Of a stretch of DNA of 64,000 nt, positions 24,484-33,353 are shown one piece after another (the first letter of the stretch is position 1; each line of letters starts with the position of its first letter). The DNA lies in contig NZ_SACL01000007.1 in NCBI RefSeq assembly GCF_004005855.1, forward strand, positions 62,001-126,000, read 5' to 3'. This DNA is from Rhodovarius crocodyli. Its GTDB lineage: Bacteria; Pseudomonadota; Alphaproteobacteria; Acetobacterales; Acetobacteraceae. The notes beneath the pieces were generated by a model. It worked only from the letters and a program-made list of their open reading frames with translations, ran no database searches and was not told the DNA's origin. Made by a program: the position numbers and the translations under genes.

Positions 24484-25236
24484 TTACCGGTCCTTGCGCA
24501 CCAGCTTCGGGTACATCACCGCATCGCCATGGGCATACATGTGCGCCAGCTGCTCGTCGGTGATGTATTCGGGCGTGCGGCCGGTGGCGGCGCACAGCTG
24601 TTCGACGATGATGTTGCGCTTCACCTCGCTCACCAGCACGCAGGTGCGGTGATAGGCCTCTGACACGCTGCGGCCGAGCACGGTGAAGCCGTGGCGGCGC
24701 ATGATGATGCAGTTCGTGTCGGCGATGAAGGTCTTGATCGGGGCCACATCCTCCTCGACGTTGATGCTGGCCGGCAGGTAGTGCGCGGGCTTCTGCATCA
24801 GGTAGCCGTAGGTCAGGCTGAAGCTGCGGATCTCCTCGAAGCCGGCCGCCAGGAAGGCGATGGTCTCGTCGTGGTGCAGGTGGATCACGCAGTTCACGTC
24901 GGGGCGCAGCCGCATGATCTCGCGGTTCATCTGGTGGCCCACGGTGGTCGCGCGCTCACCCGCCAGGATGCGGCCGTAGGGGATGTCGGTGATGACCAGG
25001 TCCTCGGCCTCCACCTCCTCCAGGCTCACGCCCTGGGGCTTGGCGTAGCAGATGCCCTGCTCGTAATCCGGGTGCGCGGCGCGGATGACCATGCCGCCCA
25101 CGCTGCTGTTCACCAGCCCGCGCGCGGCCAGGCGGTGGGCATAGGTGATGTAGTCCTTCACCACCTTGGGGTCGAAGGCGACATTCGGGTCGGGCGTCAG
25201 TTCGTTGACGCGATAGGCGGGGCTGATGCCGTCCAT
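24484..25236 (-). CDS. Class II aldolase/adducin-family protein
   Basis: 250 residues. The class II aldolase fold is shown by LAARGLVNSSVGGMVIRA near the N terminus, the zinc-binding HLHH motif in VNCVIHLHHDETIAF, and the second metal region MRRHGFTVLG. Such enzymes cleave or epimerise sugar phosphates or act on related hydroxy-acids; the free-standing members in Bug-rich operons usually lack an assigned substrate. The start has GGAGA upstream, and it lies 13 bp after the Bug gene and 47 bp before the GntR gene, forming a three-gene unit. Confidence 0.85.
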   Translation of the reverse strand: MDGISPAYRVNELTPDPNVAFDPKVVKDYITYAHRLAARGLVNSSVGGMVIRAAHPDYEQGICYAKPQGVSLEEVEAEDLVITDIPYGRILAGERATTVGHQMNREIMRLRPDVNCVIHLHHDETIAFLAAGFEEIRSFSLTYGYLMQKPAHYLPASINVEEDVAPIKTFIADTNCIIMRRHGFTVLGRSVSEAYHRTCVLVSEVKRNIIVEQLCAATGRTPEYITDEQLAHMYAHGDAVMYPKLVRKDR

Positions 25237-25249
25237 GATGGTTTCTCCC

Positions 25250-26212
25250 TTACTCGGGCTGGATGTTGAGCTGGCGGGCCAGGGCGCTCCAGCGCTCGGC
25301 GTCCTCGGCGATGGTGCGCGCGAAGGCGGCGGGGGTGATCATGGCCGGGATCACGTCCATGGCCCGCATTTCCGCCAGGCCCGGCCCGGACAGGAAGGCG
25401 CCCGCCAGCGCCTGCTGGATGCGGGTCGCGATCGCCTCGGGCAGGCCGGCGGGGGCCACCAGCCCGTACCAGAAGGCGGCATCGAAGCCGCGCACGCCCA
25501 GGCTCTCGAAGGTCGGCACATTCGGCATCAGCGCGGAGGGGCGGGTGAGGGCGAAGGCCTTCAGCTTGCCGTCCGCCACCAGCGCGGAGGAGCCGGGCGG
25601 GTTGTCCAGCAGCACGGCCACCGTGCCGTTCATCAGGTCCGGATAGACCTGCGACGAACCGCGATAGGGCACATGGCCCATCTGCGTGCCGGTCAGCAGT
25701 TCAAGCTGGCGCGTCAGCAGGTAGCCGAGGGTGGAGACGCCGACCGAGGCGAAGTTGATCTGCCCCGGATTGGCGCGCACCCGGGCCAGGAAGCCGTTCA
25801 GGTCATCGGCGCCCGCGGCGCTGCCGCCGACCAGCACATAGGGCGTGTTGCCCAGCAGGGTGATGGCGCTGAAGGAGCTGACGGGGTTGTAGGGCACGTC
25901 CCGCCGCAGCACCGGCGCCACCGGGTGGCTACTGGTGGTGGCCAGGCCCAGTGTGTAGCCGTCCGGGGCGGCGCGGGCCACCGCCTCGCTGCCCACCGTG
26001 CCGCCGGCGCCGGGGCGGTTCTCGATGACCACGGGCTGGCCCAGCGCCTCGGAAAGCCGGCGCATCGCGAGCCGCGCCACGGCATCGGTGCCCCCGCCCG
26101 GCGGCAGGGGCACGATGCAGCGGATGGGGCGGCTGGGCCAGGATTCCTGGGCAAGGGCCGGGGCGGCCAGCACGGTGCCGGCCAGGACCGCGCGGCGAGA
26201 GATCTGCTGCAT
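25250..26212 (-). CDS. Bug/TctC-family periplasmic binding protein
   Basis: 320 residues, signal peptide MQQISRRAVLAGTVLAAPALA with an RR pair (Tat-like). Bug signature: WPSRPIRCIVPLPPGGGTDAVARLA and ENRPGAGGTVGSEAVARAAPDGY; ARVRANPGQINFASVG in the middle. It heads the unit with the class II aldolase and a GntR regulator, and its promoter region holds a strong GntR-type palindrome shared with the divergent HutC-type regulator. No tripartite membrane components are seen. Confidence 0.9.
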   Translation of the reverse strand: MQQISRRAVLAGTVLAAPALAQESWPSRPIRCIVPLPPGGGTDAVARLAMRRLSEALGQPVVIENRPGAGGTVGSEAVARAAPDGYTLGLATTSSHPVAPVLRRDVPYNPVSSFSAITLLGNTPYVLVGGSAAGADDLNGFLARVRANPGQINFASVGVSTLGYLLTRQLELLTGTQMGHVPYRGSSQVYPDLMNGTVAVLLDNPPGSSALVADGKLKAFALTRPSALMPNVPTFESLGVRGFDAAFWYGLVAPAGLPEAIATRIQQALAGAFLSGPGLAEMRAMDVIPAMITPAAFARTIAEDAERWSALARQLNIQPE

Positions 26213-26289
26213 CGGCGTCTCTTTCCTGATGTGACTCGCCTCTCCCGGTGAGAGGCGGAATCTGCCATAACCGGAGCAGTGATGACTGC

Positions 26290-26309
26290 TTGTCCGGTAT
26301 ACCAGACAA
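26290..26309. promoter_or_regulatory. Near-perfect 20-bp operator palindrome
   Basis: TTGTCCGGTATACCAGACAA reads the same on the other strand except for one C/T mismatch pair. It lies between the divergent Bug operon and the HutC-type GntR gene, ending 15 bp before the GTG start, so it probably binds that regulator and controls both directions. Confidence 0.7.
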
Positions 26310-26324
26310 CTTTAGTGAGGGCGT

Positions 26325-27047
26325 GTGAAACCGCAAGTTCCAAAATACGTCACCATCAAGGCCCTGCTGCAGGCGCGGTGGGAGCGTGAGATGCTGCGCG
26401 GAGACCGCCTGCCGTCGGAGAAGGAGCTGTGCGAGCAGTTCCAGGTCAGCCGCGCCACGGTGCAGCAGGCCCTTGCGCTGTTCGAGCAGGAAGGGCTGAT
26501 CCGCCGCGACCAGGGGCGCGGCAGCTTCTACATCGGCCCCCAGGAGCCCCGGACCCGCCAGGAGCCCAGCCGCCCGCTGGAAGCCGTGATCCGCGACCGC
26601 GACGGCACCGAGACCCGCGTGCTGCGCCGGGGCATCGAGCGCCCGCCCGCCCGGGTGGCCGCCCTGCTGGGGCTGCCGCGCGATGAGCGCGTTGTGGTGC
26701 TGGAGCGCCTGGGCCTGGTCGAGGGCGCGCCGCTCGTCTTCATCTACAGCTACCTGCCCATGGCCGTGGGCCAGCGCCTGCTGGAGAGCGAGGCGGAGAT
26801 GAGCCAGATGAGCCTGGCCTCCGTGCTGAACGACCGCCATGGCGCGGGCATCGACCGGGTGGACCAGGTGATCGCGGCCCGCCTGTCGGACCCCATGTTC
26901 GCGCAGGAGCTTGGCGTGGATGTCGGCGTGCCGGTGCTGGAGGGCGAGCGCGTCTACTATGCCGGCGAAAGGCCGGTGTTCTGCGCGCTGTCCTATTACC
27001 GCGGCGACCGGCACTACTTCACCCTGTCGGTGAAGGACTGGCGGTAA
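26325..27047 (+). CDS. GntR-family HutC/UTRA transcriptional regulator
   Basis: 240 residues from a GTG start with GAGGG just upstream. N-terminal wHTH is clear (REMLRGDRLPSEKELCEQFQVSRATVQQAL, then LIRRDQGRGSFYIG). The C-terminal UTRA ligand domain covers about residues 90-235. It diverges from the Bug-aldolase-GntR operon and sits above the binding-protein/flavin-monooxygenase genes on its own strand; either side may be its target, with autoregulation through the palindrome at its promoter. Confidence 0.88.
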   Translation: MKPQVPKYVTIKALLQARWEREMLRGDRLPSEKELCEQFQVSRATVQQALALFEQEGLIRRDQGRGSFYIGPQEPRTRQEPSRPLEAVIRDRDGTETRVLRRGIERPPARVAALLGLPRDERVVVLERLGLVEGAPLVFIYSYLPMAVGQRLLESEAEMSQMSLASVLNDRHGAGIDRVDQVIAARLSDPMFAQELGVDVGVPVLEGERVYYAGERPVFCALSYYRGDRHYFTLSVKDWR

Positions 27048-27062
27048 AATTTCGAAAATCCA

Positions 27063-27090
27063 TTGACGCCTTCCCCCGATCCCCTAGGCT
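27063..27090 (+). promoter_or_regulatory. Candidate sigma-70 promoter for the binding-protein operon
   Basis: TTGACG, a 16-bp spacer and TAGGCT stand 58 bp before the ATG of the binding-protein gene. A TTTCGAAA palindrome lies just upstream at 27050-27057 and could be a regulator site. Assigned by eye only. Confidence 0.4.
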
Positions 27091-27147
27091 GGCCTCCAGG
27101 AAACGCGACAATCGCGGCGTGACATCCAGGCTTTCGGGGGCATCAGG

Positions 27148-28731
27148 ATGATTGGACGCAGAGGCGCGCTGGCTACGGCGGGCGCCATGACGATGGGCGC
27201 GCCCGCCCTGGTGGCGGCGCAGTCGGATCGGGTGGTGCGGTTCATTCCGCAGACGGATATCACCAGCTACGATCCGATCTTCAGCTCGACGCAGGTGACG
27301 CGGAACTACGCGTATCTCGTCTACGACACGCTGTTCGGCCTGGATAAGAACCTGCTGCCGCAGCCGCAGATGGCCGAGGGCTATACGGTCGAGAACGACC
27401 AGACGCTCTGGACCATCAAGCTGCGCGCCGGGCTGATGTTCCATGACGGCACCCCGGTGCTGGCGCGGGACTGCGTGGCGAGCATCCGCCGCTGGGGCGG
27501 GCGCGACAGCTTCGGCCGCCTGCTGATGGCCGCGACCGACGAGCTGACCGCGACCGACGACCGCACCATCGTCTTCCGCATGAAGCGGCCTTTCCCGCTG
27601 CTGACCTTCGGCCTCGCGAAATCCACCGCCCAGGCCATGGTCGTGATGCCGGAGCGTCTGTCCAACACCCCGGGCCACACCCAGGTGACGGAGGTCGTGG
27701 GCAGCGGCCCCTACAAGTTCATGCGCGAGCAGAGCGTGACCGGCGCGCGCATCGTCTTTGCGAAGAACGACGCCTACCGCCCGCGTGAGGGCGGAGAGCT
27801 GGGCTGGACCGCCGGCCCCAAGGTCGCGCATTTCGAGCGCGTCGAGTGGGTGATCATCCCCGATGCGGCCACCGCCGCGGGCGCGCTGCAGAATGGTGAG
27901 GTCGATTGGTGGGAAACCCCCACGCCGGACTACCTGCCGCTGCTGTCGCGCCGGCGCGAGGTGAAGGTGGAGGTCAACGATCCCTCCGGCGGCCTGCCGA
28001 TCATGCGCTTCAACTTCCTGCACGCGCCGTTCAACAACCCCGAAATCCGCCGCCTGGTGCTGGCCGGCACCAGCCAGCTGGAATTCATGCACGCCATGGC
28101 GGGCACGGACCCCAGCCATTTCCGCACCGGCGTGGGCTTCTTCCCGCCCGGCACGCCCTATGCGTCCGAGGTGGGCACGGGCGCGCAGGTGAATGAGCCC
28201 GACATCGCGCGCATCAAGCAGCAGATCATCGATGCCGGGTACAAGGGTGAGCGCATCGTCGTGATGGGCCCGGCCGACCGTGCCTCGGTGAAGGCAGCCA
28301 GCGACGTCGCGGCCGACATGCTCACGCGGCTCGGCTTCAACGTGGACTACCAGATCGCGGATTGGGGCACCGTCAGTGCGCGCGCCGTGAAGAAGGAGCC
28401 GGTGGAGCAGGGCGGCTGGAGCGTCTATTTCGGCATCTGGTCGGGGCTTTCCTGCATTAACCCGGCCGTGCACCAGTCCCTTCAGGGCACCGGCGCCAAT
28501 GCCTGGACCGGCTGGCCCGACCTGCCTGAGCTGGAGGCGCTGCGCCAATCCTGGCTGAGCGCGCCGGATCTGGCGACGCAGCAGCGCATCGCCGCCGCGA
28601 TCCAGGAACAGTCCTACAAGGACGTGCCCTATGTGCCGCTCGGCCAGTTCTTCGCGCCCGTGGCCTATCGCCGGAACCTGACCGGCATGGTCACCGGCTT
28701 CCCTGTGTTCTGGAACGTGAAACGAGGCTGA
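27148..28731 (+). CDS. Orphan periplasmic substrate-binding protein, family 5
   Basis: 527 residues with signal peptide MIGRRGALATAGAMTMGAPALVAA (RR pair, Tat-like). The SBP-5 pattern is present: RFIPQTDITSYDPIFSS, YLVYDTLFGLDKN, WTIKLRAGLMFHDGTPVLARDCVASIRRW. Unlike the family 5 protein at 16608 it has no permease or ATPase genes beside it; the next gene, four bases later, is a flavin monooxygenase. Binds a peptide-like or xenobiotic solute, presumably the substrate of that monooxygenase, for a transporter encoded elsewhere. Confidence 0.88.
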   Translation: MIGRRGALATAGAMTMGAPALVAAQSDRVVRFIPQTDITSYDPIFSSTQVTRNYAYLVYDTLFGLDKNLLPQPQMAEGYTVENDQTLWTIKLRAGLMFHDGTPVLARDCVASIRRWGGRDSFGRLLMAATDELTATDDRTIVFRMKRPFPLLTFGLAKSTAQAMVVMPERLSNTPGHTQVTEVVGSGPYKFMREQSVTGARIVFAKNDAYRPREGGELGWTAGPKVAHFERVEWVIIPDAATAAGALQNGEVDWWETPTPDYLPLLSRRREVKVEVNDPSGGLPIMRFNFLHAPFNNPEIRRLVLAGTSQLEFMHAMAGTDPSHFRTGVGFFPPGTPYASEVGTGAQVNEPDIARIKQQIIDAGYKGERIVVMGPADRASVKAASDVAADMLTRLGFNVDYQIADWGTVSARAVKKEPVEQGGWSVYFGIWSGLSCINPAVHQSLQGTGANAWTGWPDLPELEALRQSWLSAPDLATQQRIAAAIQEQSYKDVPYVPLGQFFAPVAYRRNLTGMVTGFPVFWNVKRG

Positions 28732-28735
28732 CCCC

Positions 28736-30070
28736 ATGCCCATGGTCCTCGCCGCCAACGCCAACGCCTCCGGCAGCCATGTCGGCGAGTGGCGCCACCC
28801 GACCGCCTGGAACAACCCGGCGGCCAATATCGAGAACGCCAAGCGCCTGGCGCAGATCGCGGAGGCCGGGAAGTTCGACCTGATCTTCCTGGCGGACGGC
28901 AACGGCGTGCGCCAGCTCGACAAGCCCGCCCTGTTCGCGGCCACCAGCCCGTCCGACCGGCCCGGCGTGTTCGAGCCGGTGACGCTGCTCTCGGCGCTAT
29001 CGATGGTGACGAGCCATATCGGCCTCGTGGCCACCGCCACCACCACCTATGACGAGCCCTTCCATGTGGCGCGGCGCTTCGCCTCGCTGGATCATCTCAG
29101 CGGCGGGCGCGCGGGGTGGAACCTGGTCACCACCTCCAACCCCGACGACGCGCTCAACTTCTCCCACACGGAGCATATGGAGCGCGGCAACCGCTACGAA
29201 CGTGCGGCCGAATTCGCCGATGTGGTGAAGGGGCTGTGGGACAGTTGGGACGACGGCGCCTTCCCGCAGGACAAGGAAGCCGGCCAGTTCCTGGTGCCGG
29301 AGAAAGTGCATGTGCTGGCGCATAAGGGCACGCATTTCCAGGTGCGCGGCCCGCTGAACGCGCCGCGCCCGCCGCAGGGCCACCCGCTGATCTTCTCGGC
29401 CGGCCAGTCCGAGACGGGCAAGGACCTGTCCGCCCAGCATGCCGATTGCGTCTTCGCGATCGAGGGCAGCATGCCCGCGGCCCAGCGCCTGTATGCCGAC
29501 ATCAAGGGCCGGCTGCCGAAATTCGGGCGCACCGCCGATGACATGCGCATCCTGTCGGGTGTCACCATCTTCGTGGGTGAGACGGCCGAGGAAGCCGAGG
29601 CGCTGTTCCAGCAGCTTGAGGACCTCGTCTCACCGGCCGTGGGCGTCGACTATCTGTCGAAGATGCTGGGCCGGAAAATGCAGGGCTATGCGCTGGATGA
29701 GCCCATGCCGAAATTCGACGAGGAGCATGTGGGCCACACCGGCATCGGCAAGGCCATCCTGAACATGGCCTATGAGGAAGGGCTGACGGTGCGGCAGACC
29801 TATCGCCGCATCCTGCCGCAGATGGGCGGCAACATGTTCAAGGGCGACGCGAAGCAGATCGCTGACACCATGGAGGAATGGTACACCACCAAGGCCTGCG
29901 ACGGCTTCATGATCGCGGCCCCGGTGGTGCCGACGGGGCTTGAGCGCTTCATCAGGCTGGTGGTGCCGGAGCTGCAGAAGCGCGGCCTGTTCCGCAAGGA
30001 GTATGAGGGCACCACCCTGCGCGACAATCTGGGCCTCGGCCGGCCGGCGAACCGCTTCTTCGCCGCCTGA
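28736..30070 (+). CDS. Flavin-dependent monooxygenase, NtaA/SnaA/DszA type
   Basis: 444 residues, bacterial luciferase-like fold of the nitrilotriacetate-monooxygenase group. Recognisable parts: HPTAWNNPAANIENAKRLA at the N terminus, FDLIFLADG, SLDHLSGGRAGWNLVTTSN (FMN phosphate and active-site region) and PLIFSAGQSETGKDLSAQHAD. It needs FMNH2 from a separate reductase, which is not encoded here. Four bases separate it from the binding-protein gene, so uptake and oxidation of the same compound is likely. Typical substrates are aminopolycarboxylates or sulphur heterocycles; the one here is unknown. Confidence 0.88.
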   Translation: MPMVLAANANASGSHVGEWRHPTAWNNPAANIENAKRLAQIAEAGKFDLIFLADGNGVRQLDKPALFAATSPSDRPGVFEPVTLLSALSMVTSHIGLVATATTTYDEPFHVARRFASLDHLSGGRAGWNLVTTSNPDDALNFSHTEHMERGNRYERAAEFADVVKGLWDSWDDGAFPQDKEAGQFLVPEKVHVLAHKGTHFQVRGPLNAPRPPQGHPLIFSAGQSETGKDLSAQHADCVFAIEGSMPAAQRLYADIKGRLPKFGRTADDMRILSGVTIFVGETAEEAEALFQQLEDLVSPAVGVDYLSKMLGRKMQGYALDEPMPKFDEEHVGHTGIGKAILNMAYEEGLTVRQTYRRILPQMGGNMFKGDAKQIADTMEEWYTTKACDGFMIAAPVVPTGLERFIRLVVPELQKRGLFRKEYEGTTLRDNLGLGRPANRFFAA

Positions 30071-30097
30071 TAACCGTTCCGGGGCTGGCGCGTTACG

Positions 30098-30111
30098 GGT
30101 CTGACCAGACC
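30098..30111. promoter_or_regulatory. Short palindrome before the ROK-type gene
   Basis: GGTCTG-AC-CAGACC, a six-base inverted repeat with a two-base centre, lies 15 bp before the ATG of the ROK-type gene. It could be an operator of the GntR/FadR kind or a weak hairpin. Confidence 0.3.
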
Positions 30112-30125
30112 TTGGAAGCCAGCCC

Positions 30126-31163
30126 ATGTCGGACCCCGTTCTCGCTTCTCCCATCGCCAGCCACGGTGCCGCCACCCTCACCAGCGTCACCGTGGATGCC
30201 TATAACGCCGAGCTGCGCGACAAGGACGGCTTCCTGGGTGACCGCGCGAGCCGCCGCGCCTTCTGGTCCATCCTGGACCAGTGGCGCGACAAGCTGGACG
30301 GCGACGACCCGTTCGGTGAGGCCGAGACCGCCGATATCTCCAAGCGCAAGCTGGACAAGCTGCTGACCGATGAGCGCCCGGAGGCCGTGGCCTTCGTCCA
30401 TGGCGTGATCGAGGAATTCGCGCAGGAGCTGGCCGGCGTCACCCGACGCTTCCTGAAGCTGAAGGGCTGGAAGGATACCCAGCGTATCGTGGTCGGCGGC
30501 GGCATGAGCGGCAGCCGCGCGGGGCAGATCGCCATCGCCCGCGCCTCCCTGCTGCTGAAGGCAGAGGCGCTGGGGGTGGAGTTGCGCCCCATCACCCATG
30601 AACCCGACCAGGCCGCGCTGATCGGCGCCGTGCACCTGGCGCCCAGCTGGATCTTCAGCGGCCATGACAGCCTGCTGGCCGTCGATATCGGCGGCACCAA
30701 CATCCGCGCGGGGCTGGTGGAGCTGGGCAAGAAGAAGGACCAGTCGCGCACCAAGGTCGCGGGCATCGAGATCTGGCGCCACCGGGAGGATGAGCCCAGC
30801 CGCGAACAGGCCGTGGCCCGCATCGGCGCGATGCTGGAAAGCCTGGCCGCCCAGGCCAAGGCCGAGAAGCGGGCGCTGGCGCCCTTCATCGGCATCGGCT
30901 GCCCGGGCATCATCGAGGCGGACGGCCGCATCGACCGCGGCGGCCAGAACCTGCCCGGGAACTGGGAAAGCGCGCGCTTCAACCTGCCGCAGGCGCTGAC
31001 GGACATTCTGCCGAAGATCGGCGGGCACGCGACCACGGTGCTGATGCACAACGACGCGGTGCTGCAGGGATTGAGCGAAATTCCGAACATGCAGGATGTG
31101 GAACGCTGGGGGGTGATGACGATCGGGACCGGGTTGGGGAATGCGCGGTTCAGCAATCGGTAG
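30126..31163 (+). CDS. ROK-family kinase-like protein with circularly permuted motif order
   Basis: 345 residues of the sugar-kinase/HSP70 fold, but in an unusual order. The adenosine-type region that normally ends a ROK kinase comes first: a helix (EEFAQELAGVTRRFLKLKG, residues 97-115), VVGGGMSGS at 122-130, then a terminal-type IGAVHLAP at 166-173. The normally N-terminal phosphate-1 loop DIGGTNIRAG is at 187-196, followed by GIGCPGIIE (256-264), NLPGNW (275-280), the catalytic-type ND (309-310) and the phosphate-2 loop GTGLG (334-338), after which the protein ends. The CxCGxxGCxE zinc motif is absent. Whether it phosphorylates a sugar is unknown. It follows the monooxygenase by 55 bp. Confidence 0.8.
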   Translation: MSDPVLASPIASHGAATLTSVTVDAYNAELRDKDGFLGDRASRRAFWSILDQWRDKLDGDDPFGEAETADISKRKLDKLLTDERPEAVAFVHGVIEEFAQELAGVTRRFLKLKGWKDTQRIVVGGGMSGSRAGQIAIARASLLLKAEALGVELRPITHEPDQAALIGAVHLAPSWIFSGHDSLLAVDIGGTNIRAGLVELGKKKDQSRTKVAGIEIWRHREDEPSREQAVARIGAMLESLAAQAKAEKRALAPFIGIGCPGIIEADGRIDRGGQNLPGNWESARFNLPQALTDILPKIGGHATTVLMHNDAVLQGLSEIPNMQDVERWGVMTIGTGLGNARFSNR

Positions 31164-31171
31164 GCGGAGTA

Positions 31172-31421
31172 AGGCCCGGGGGGCGTTGCCCCGAGACCCC
31201 CAGTCAGGGGCTCCGCCCCTGACCACCCCGCCAGGAGATCATATCTCCTGGACCTGATATCAGCTTGGCGCCGGAGCTTCGCAGAGGCGCCGTTTTAATT
31301 ATAAAAATCAACCGCAAGTGCCCCGGGGTCCAGGGCCGCTACGGTCCTGGCGGGGATGCAAGGGGCAGCGCCCCTTGCTGGGGGTTCGGGGGCAAAGCCC
31401 CTGTTCCTACCCCCGCCCGAA
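31172..31421. repeat. Composite inverted REP-like element B
   Basis: Same design as element A. Left arm: GGGGCGTTGCCCC, GACCCCC, GTCAGGGGC/GCCCCTGAC hairpin, CACCCCGC, CCAGGAGAT/ATCTCCTGG hairpin. Right arm on the minus strand: GGGGCTTTGCCCC, GAACCCCC, GCAAGGGGC/GCCCCTTGC, ATCCCCGC, then a hairpin with CCAGGACC and GGCCCTGG. The core has a GGCGCC pair and an AT-rich TTTTAATTATAAAAA stretch. The right arm overlaps the last codons of the hyuB gene. No coding capacity seen. Confidence 0.75.
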
Positions 31422-33353
31422 ATTCTTCTCTCGCCTGATCACATCCGCTGCCGGGTCCTGACTGGCGCGCACCTTGGCGAACAGATGCCGCTTCAGCCGC
31501 CCGCGCCAGGCGCTGGGCACTTCGGCCATCGCCTCGCCCATCGCGGCATAGGCGCTCGCGTCCCAGCGGGCTTCGTGGGCGGCACGGTTGGGGCCGCCGT
31601 CGAAGCCCTCGCGGGCGGGCTGCTGCGCGCGCAGGGCCTCGGTGGCGGCCGTGTCCACGGCGCCATCCGCGATCACCACGCCATAGTCGCGCGCGGCGGC
31701 CTCGGTGGTCACGCGGCCGGCCTGCCAGTCGCGCAGCACGGCCTCGGGCTTGCGGGTCATCGGGTCACCGCGCCCGCCGCCGCCCGGCGAGACGATGCGC
31801 ACCACATCGCCCGGGGCGGGGTTCAGGATATCGGTGTTGCGCAGATCGTGCTCGTTCGCGGCACCCGGGTTCAGGGTGAAGCTGCTGGCAGCACCCGGCC
31901 GGCCGCCCAGGATGCCCCAGGGCTGGAAGATGGAGCGGTCGCGGTTGCGGGCCGTCACGGTGGCATCCGGGGCGTCGGTGGTGAATTCCAGCACGGTGGC
32001 CAGGCCCCCGCGATGCGCGCCCGGGCCGCCCGTATCCGGCATCAGGCCATAGCGCAGGATGCGGATGGCGGCCTCGGCCTCGGTGATCTCGATCGGGCTG
32101 TTCTTCAGATAGGCCGCATCGGCGCCGGACCCGTCGGTGCCGTCACGATGCGGCATGCCGCCGCCGCCGCCCACGATGGGGGCGATGGCGGAAATCACGC
32201 GGCGGCCGGTGCGGCGGTTCTCGGCCGCCAGGTTGATGATGGAGGAGGAACCGGCGGGGGCGGCCGGCAGGCGCTCGGGCGCTGCCTGGGCAAAGGCGCC
32301 GAAGACCAGGCTGCGCAGCCGCGCGCAGGTCAGGCTGCGCATGCCCACAGCGGCCGGGTGCGCCGGGTTCACCACGCTGCCCTCGGGCAGGATGCAGGTG
32401 AAGGCGCGGACGGTCCCGAAGTTCAGCGTTATCTTGGGGCTCAGCGCCGACAGCACGTAGTACACGCCCACCAGCACCAGCGAATGATGCGGATGCCCGC
32501 CGGTGGGCACATTCATCGAGCACAGGGTCTGCGGGTCGGTGCCGGTGAAGTCCAGCTCCGCGCTGTCGCCCTGGATGCGCAGGGCGAGCTTCAGCCGCAG
32601 CGGGTCGCCGCCCACGCCGTCCTCGTCGCAATAGTCGGCGAAGTGATAGGTACCGTCGGGCAGGCTGGCCAGCACGGCACGGGCCTGGGCCTCGCCGTAA
32701 TCCAGCAGATCGGCCAGCCCGTCCTTCAGCGTCTCGACGCCGAAGCGGCGGGCGAGTTCCAGGATACGCCTCTCACCGGTGTTCACGGCGGCGACCAGCG
32801 CCTTCAGGTCGCCCCAGTTCTGCTCGGGCACGCGCACATTGGCGGTGATTGTCCGCAGCAGCGTCTCGTCCAGCACGCCCGCGCGATACAGCTTGCTGGG
32901 CGGGATGCGCAGCCCTTCCTGATGCACCTCGGTCAGGGTGCGGGAGAGGCTGGCGGGCACCGCGCCGCCCACGTCCACATTGTGGATATGCCCGCCGGCG
33001 AAGGCGATGATCTCGCCCTCATGGAACACCGGCTTCCACATGTTGGTGTCGGGCGAATGGGTGGACAGAAACCCGGAATACGGGTCGCTGGTCATGCAGA
33101 TGTCGCCGGGCTCATAGCCACCGGGCACCAGCTTGATCGCGTCCTCATAATCCACGCCGGGATACCAGGTGGCGCCCAGGTCCAGCGGCACGGCGCAGGT
33201 CTTGCCGTGGCGGTCCAGCAGCTGGATCGTGAAGTCCTCGGTTTCCTTCACGAAGGTGGAATGCGCGGTGCGGTAGAGCGTGGTGGCCATGCTCTCGGCG
33301 GCGGCGCGACAATGGTTGCGCAGCACCTGAAGGGTGACGGGATCGGTGCGCAT
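31407..33353 (-). CDS. hyuB: Hydantoinase/oxoprolinase-type subunit B (first twin pair)
   Basis: 648 residues, longer than the HyuB at 11071. Starts TDPVTLQVLRNHCRAAAESMA and contains YRTAHSTFVKETEDFTIQLLD, the conserved N-terminal region of HyuB; GGGGRGDPMTRKPEAVLRDW is the C-terminal glycine-rich segment. About 60 additional C-terminal residues follow. Its ATG overlaps the TGA of the HyuA gene (ATGA), so the two subunits are made in a coupled way. The final codons run into REP-like element B. Confidence 0.87.
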   Translation of the reverse strand: MRTDPVTLQVLRNHCRAAAESMATTLYRTAHSTFVKETEDFTIQLLDRHGKTCAVPLDLGATWYPGVDYEDAIKLVPGGYEPGDICMTSDPYSGFLSTHSPDTNMWKPVFHEGEIIAFAGGHIHNVDVGGAVPASLSRTLTEVHQEGLRIPPSKLYRAGVLDETLLRTITANVRVPEQNWGDLKALVAAVNTGERRILELARRFGVETLKDGLADLLDYGEAQARAVLASLPDGTYHFADYCDEDGVGGDPLRLKLALRIQGDSAELDFTGTDPQTLCSMNVPTGGHPHHSLVLVGVYYVLSALSPKITLNFGTVRAFTCILPEGSVVNPAHPAAVGMRSLTCARLRSLVFGAFAQAAPERLPAAPAGSSSIINLAAENRRTGRRVISAIAPIVGGGGGMPHRDGTDGSGADAAYLKNSPIEITEAEAAIRILRYGLMPDTGGPGAHRGGLATVLEFTTDAPDATVTARNRDRSIFQPWGILGGRPGAASSFTLNPGAANEHDLRNTDILNPAPGDVVRIVSPGGGGRGDPMTRKPEAVLRDWQAGRVTTEAAARDYGVVIADGAVDTAATEALRAQQPAREGFDGGPNRAAHEARWDASAYAAMGEAMAEVPSAWRGRLKRHLFAKVRASQDPAADVIRREKNFGRG

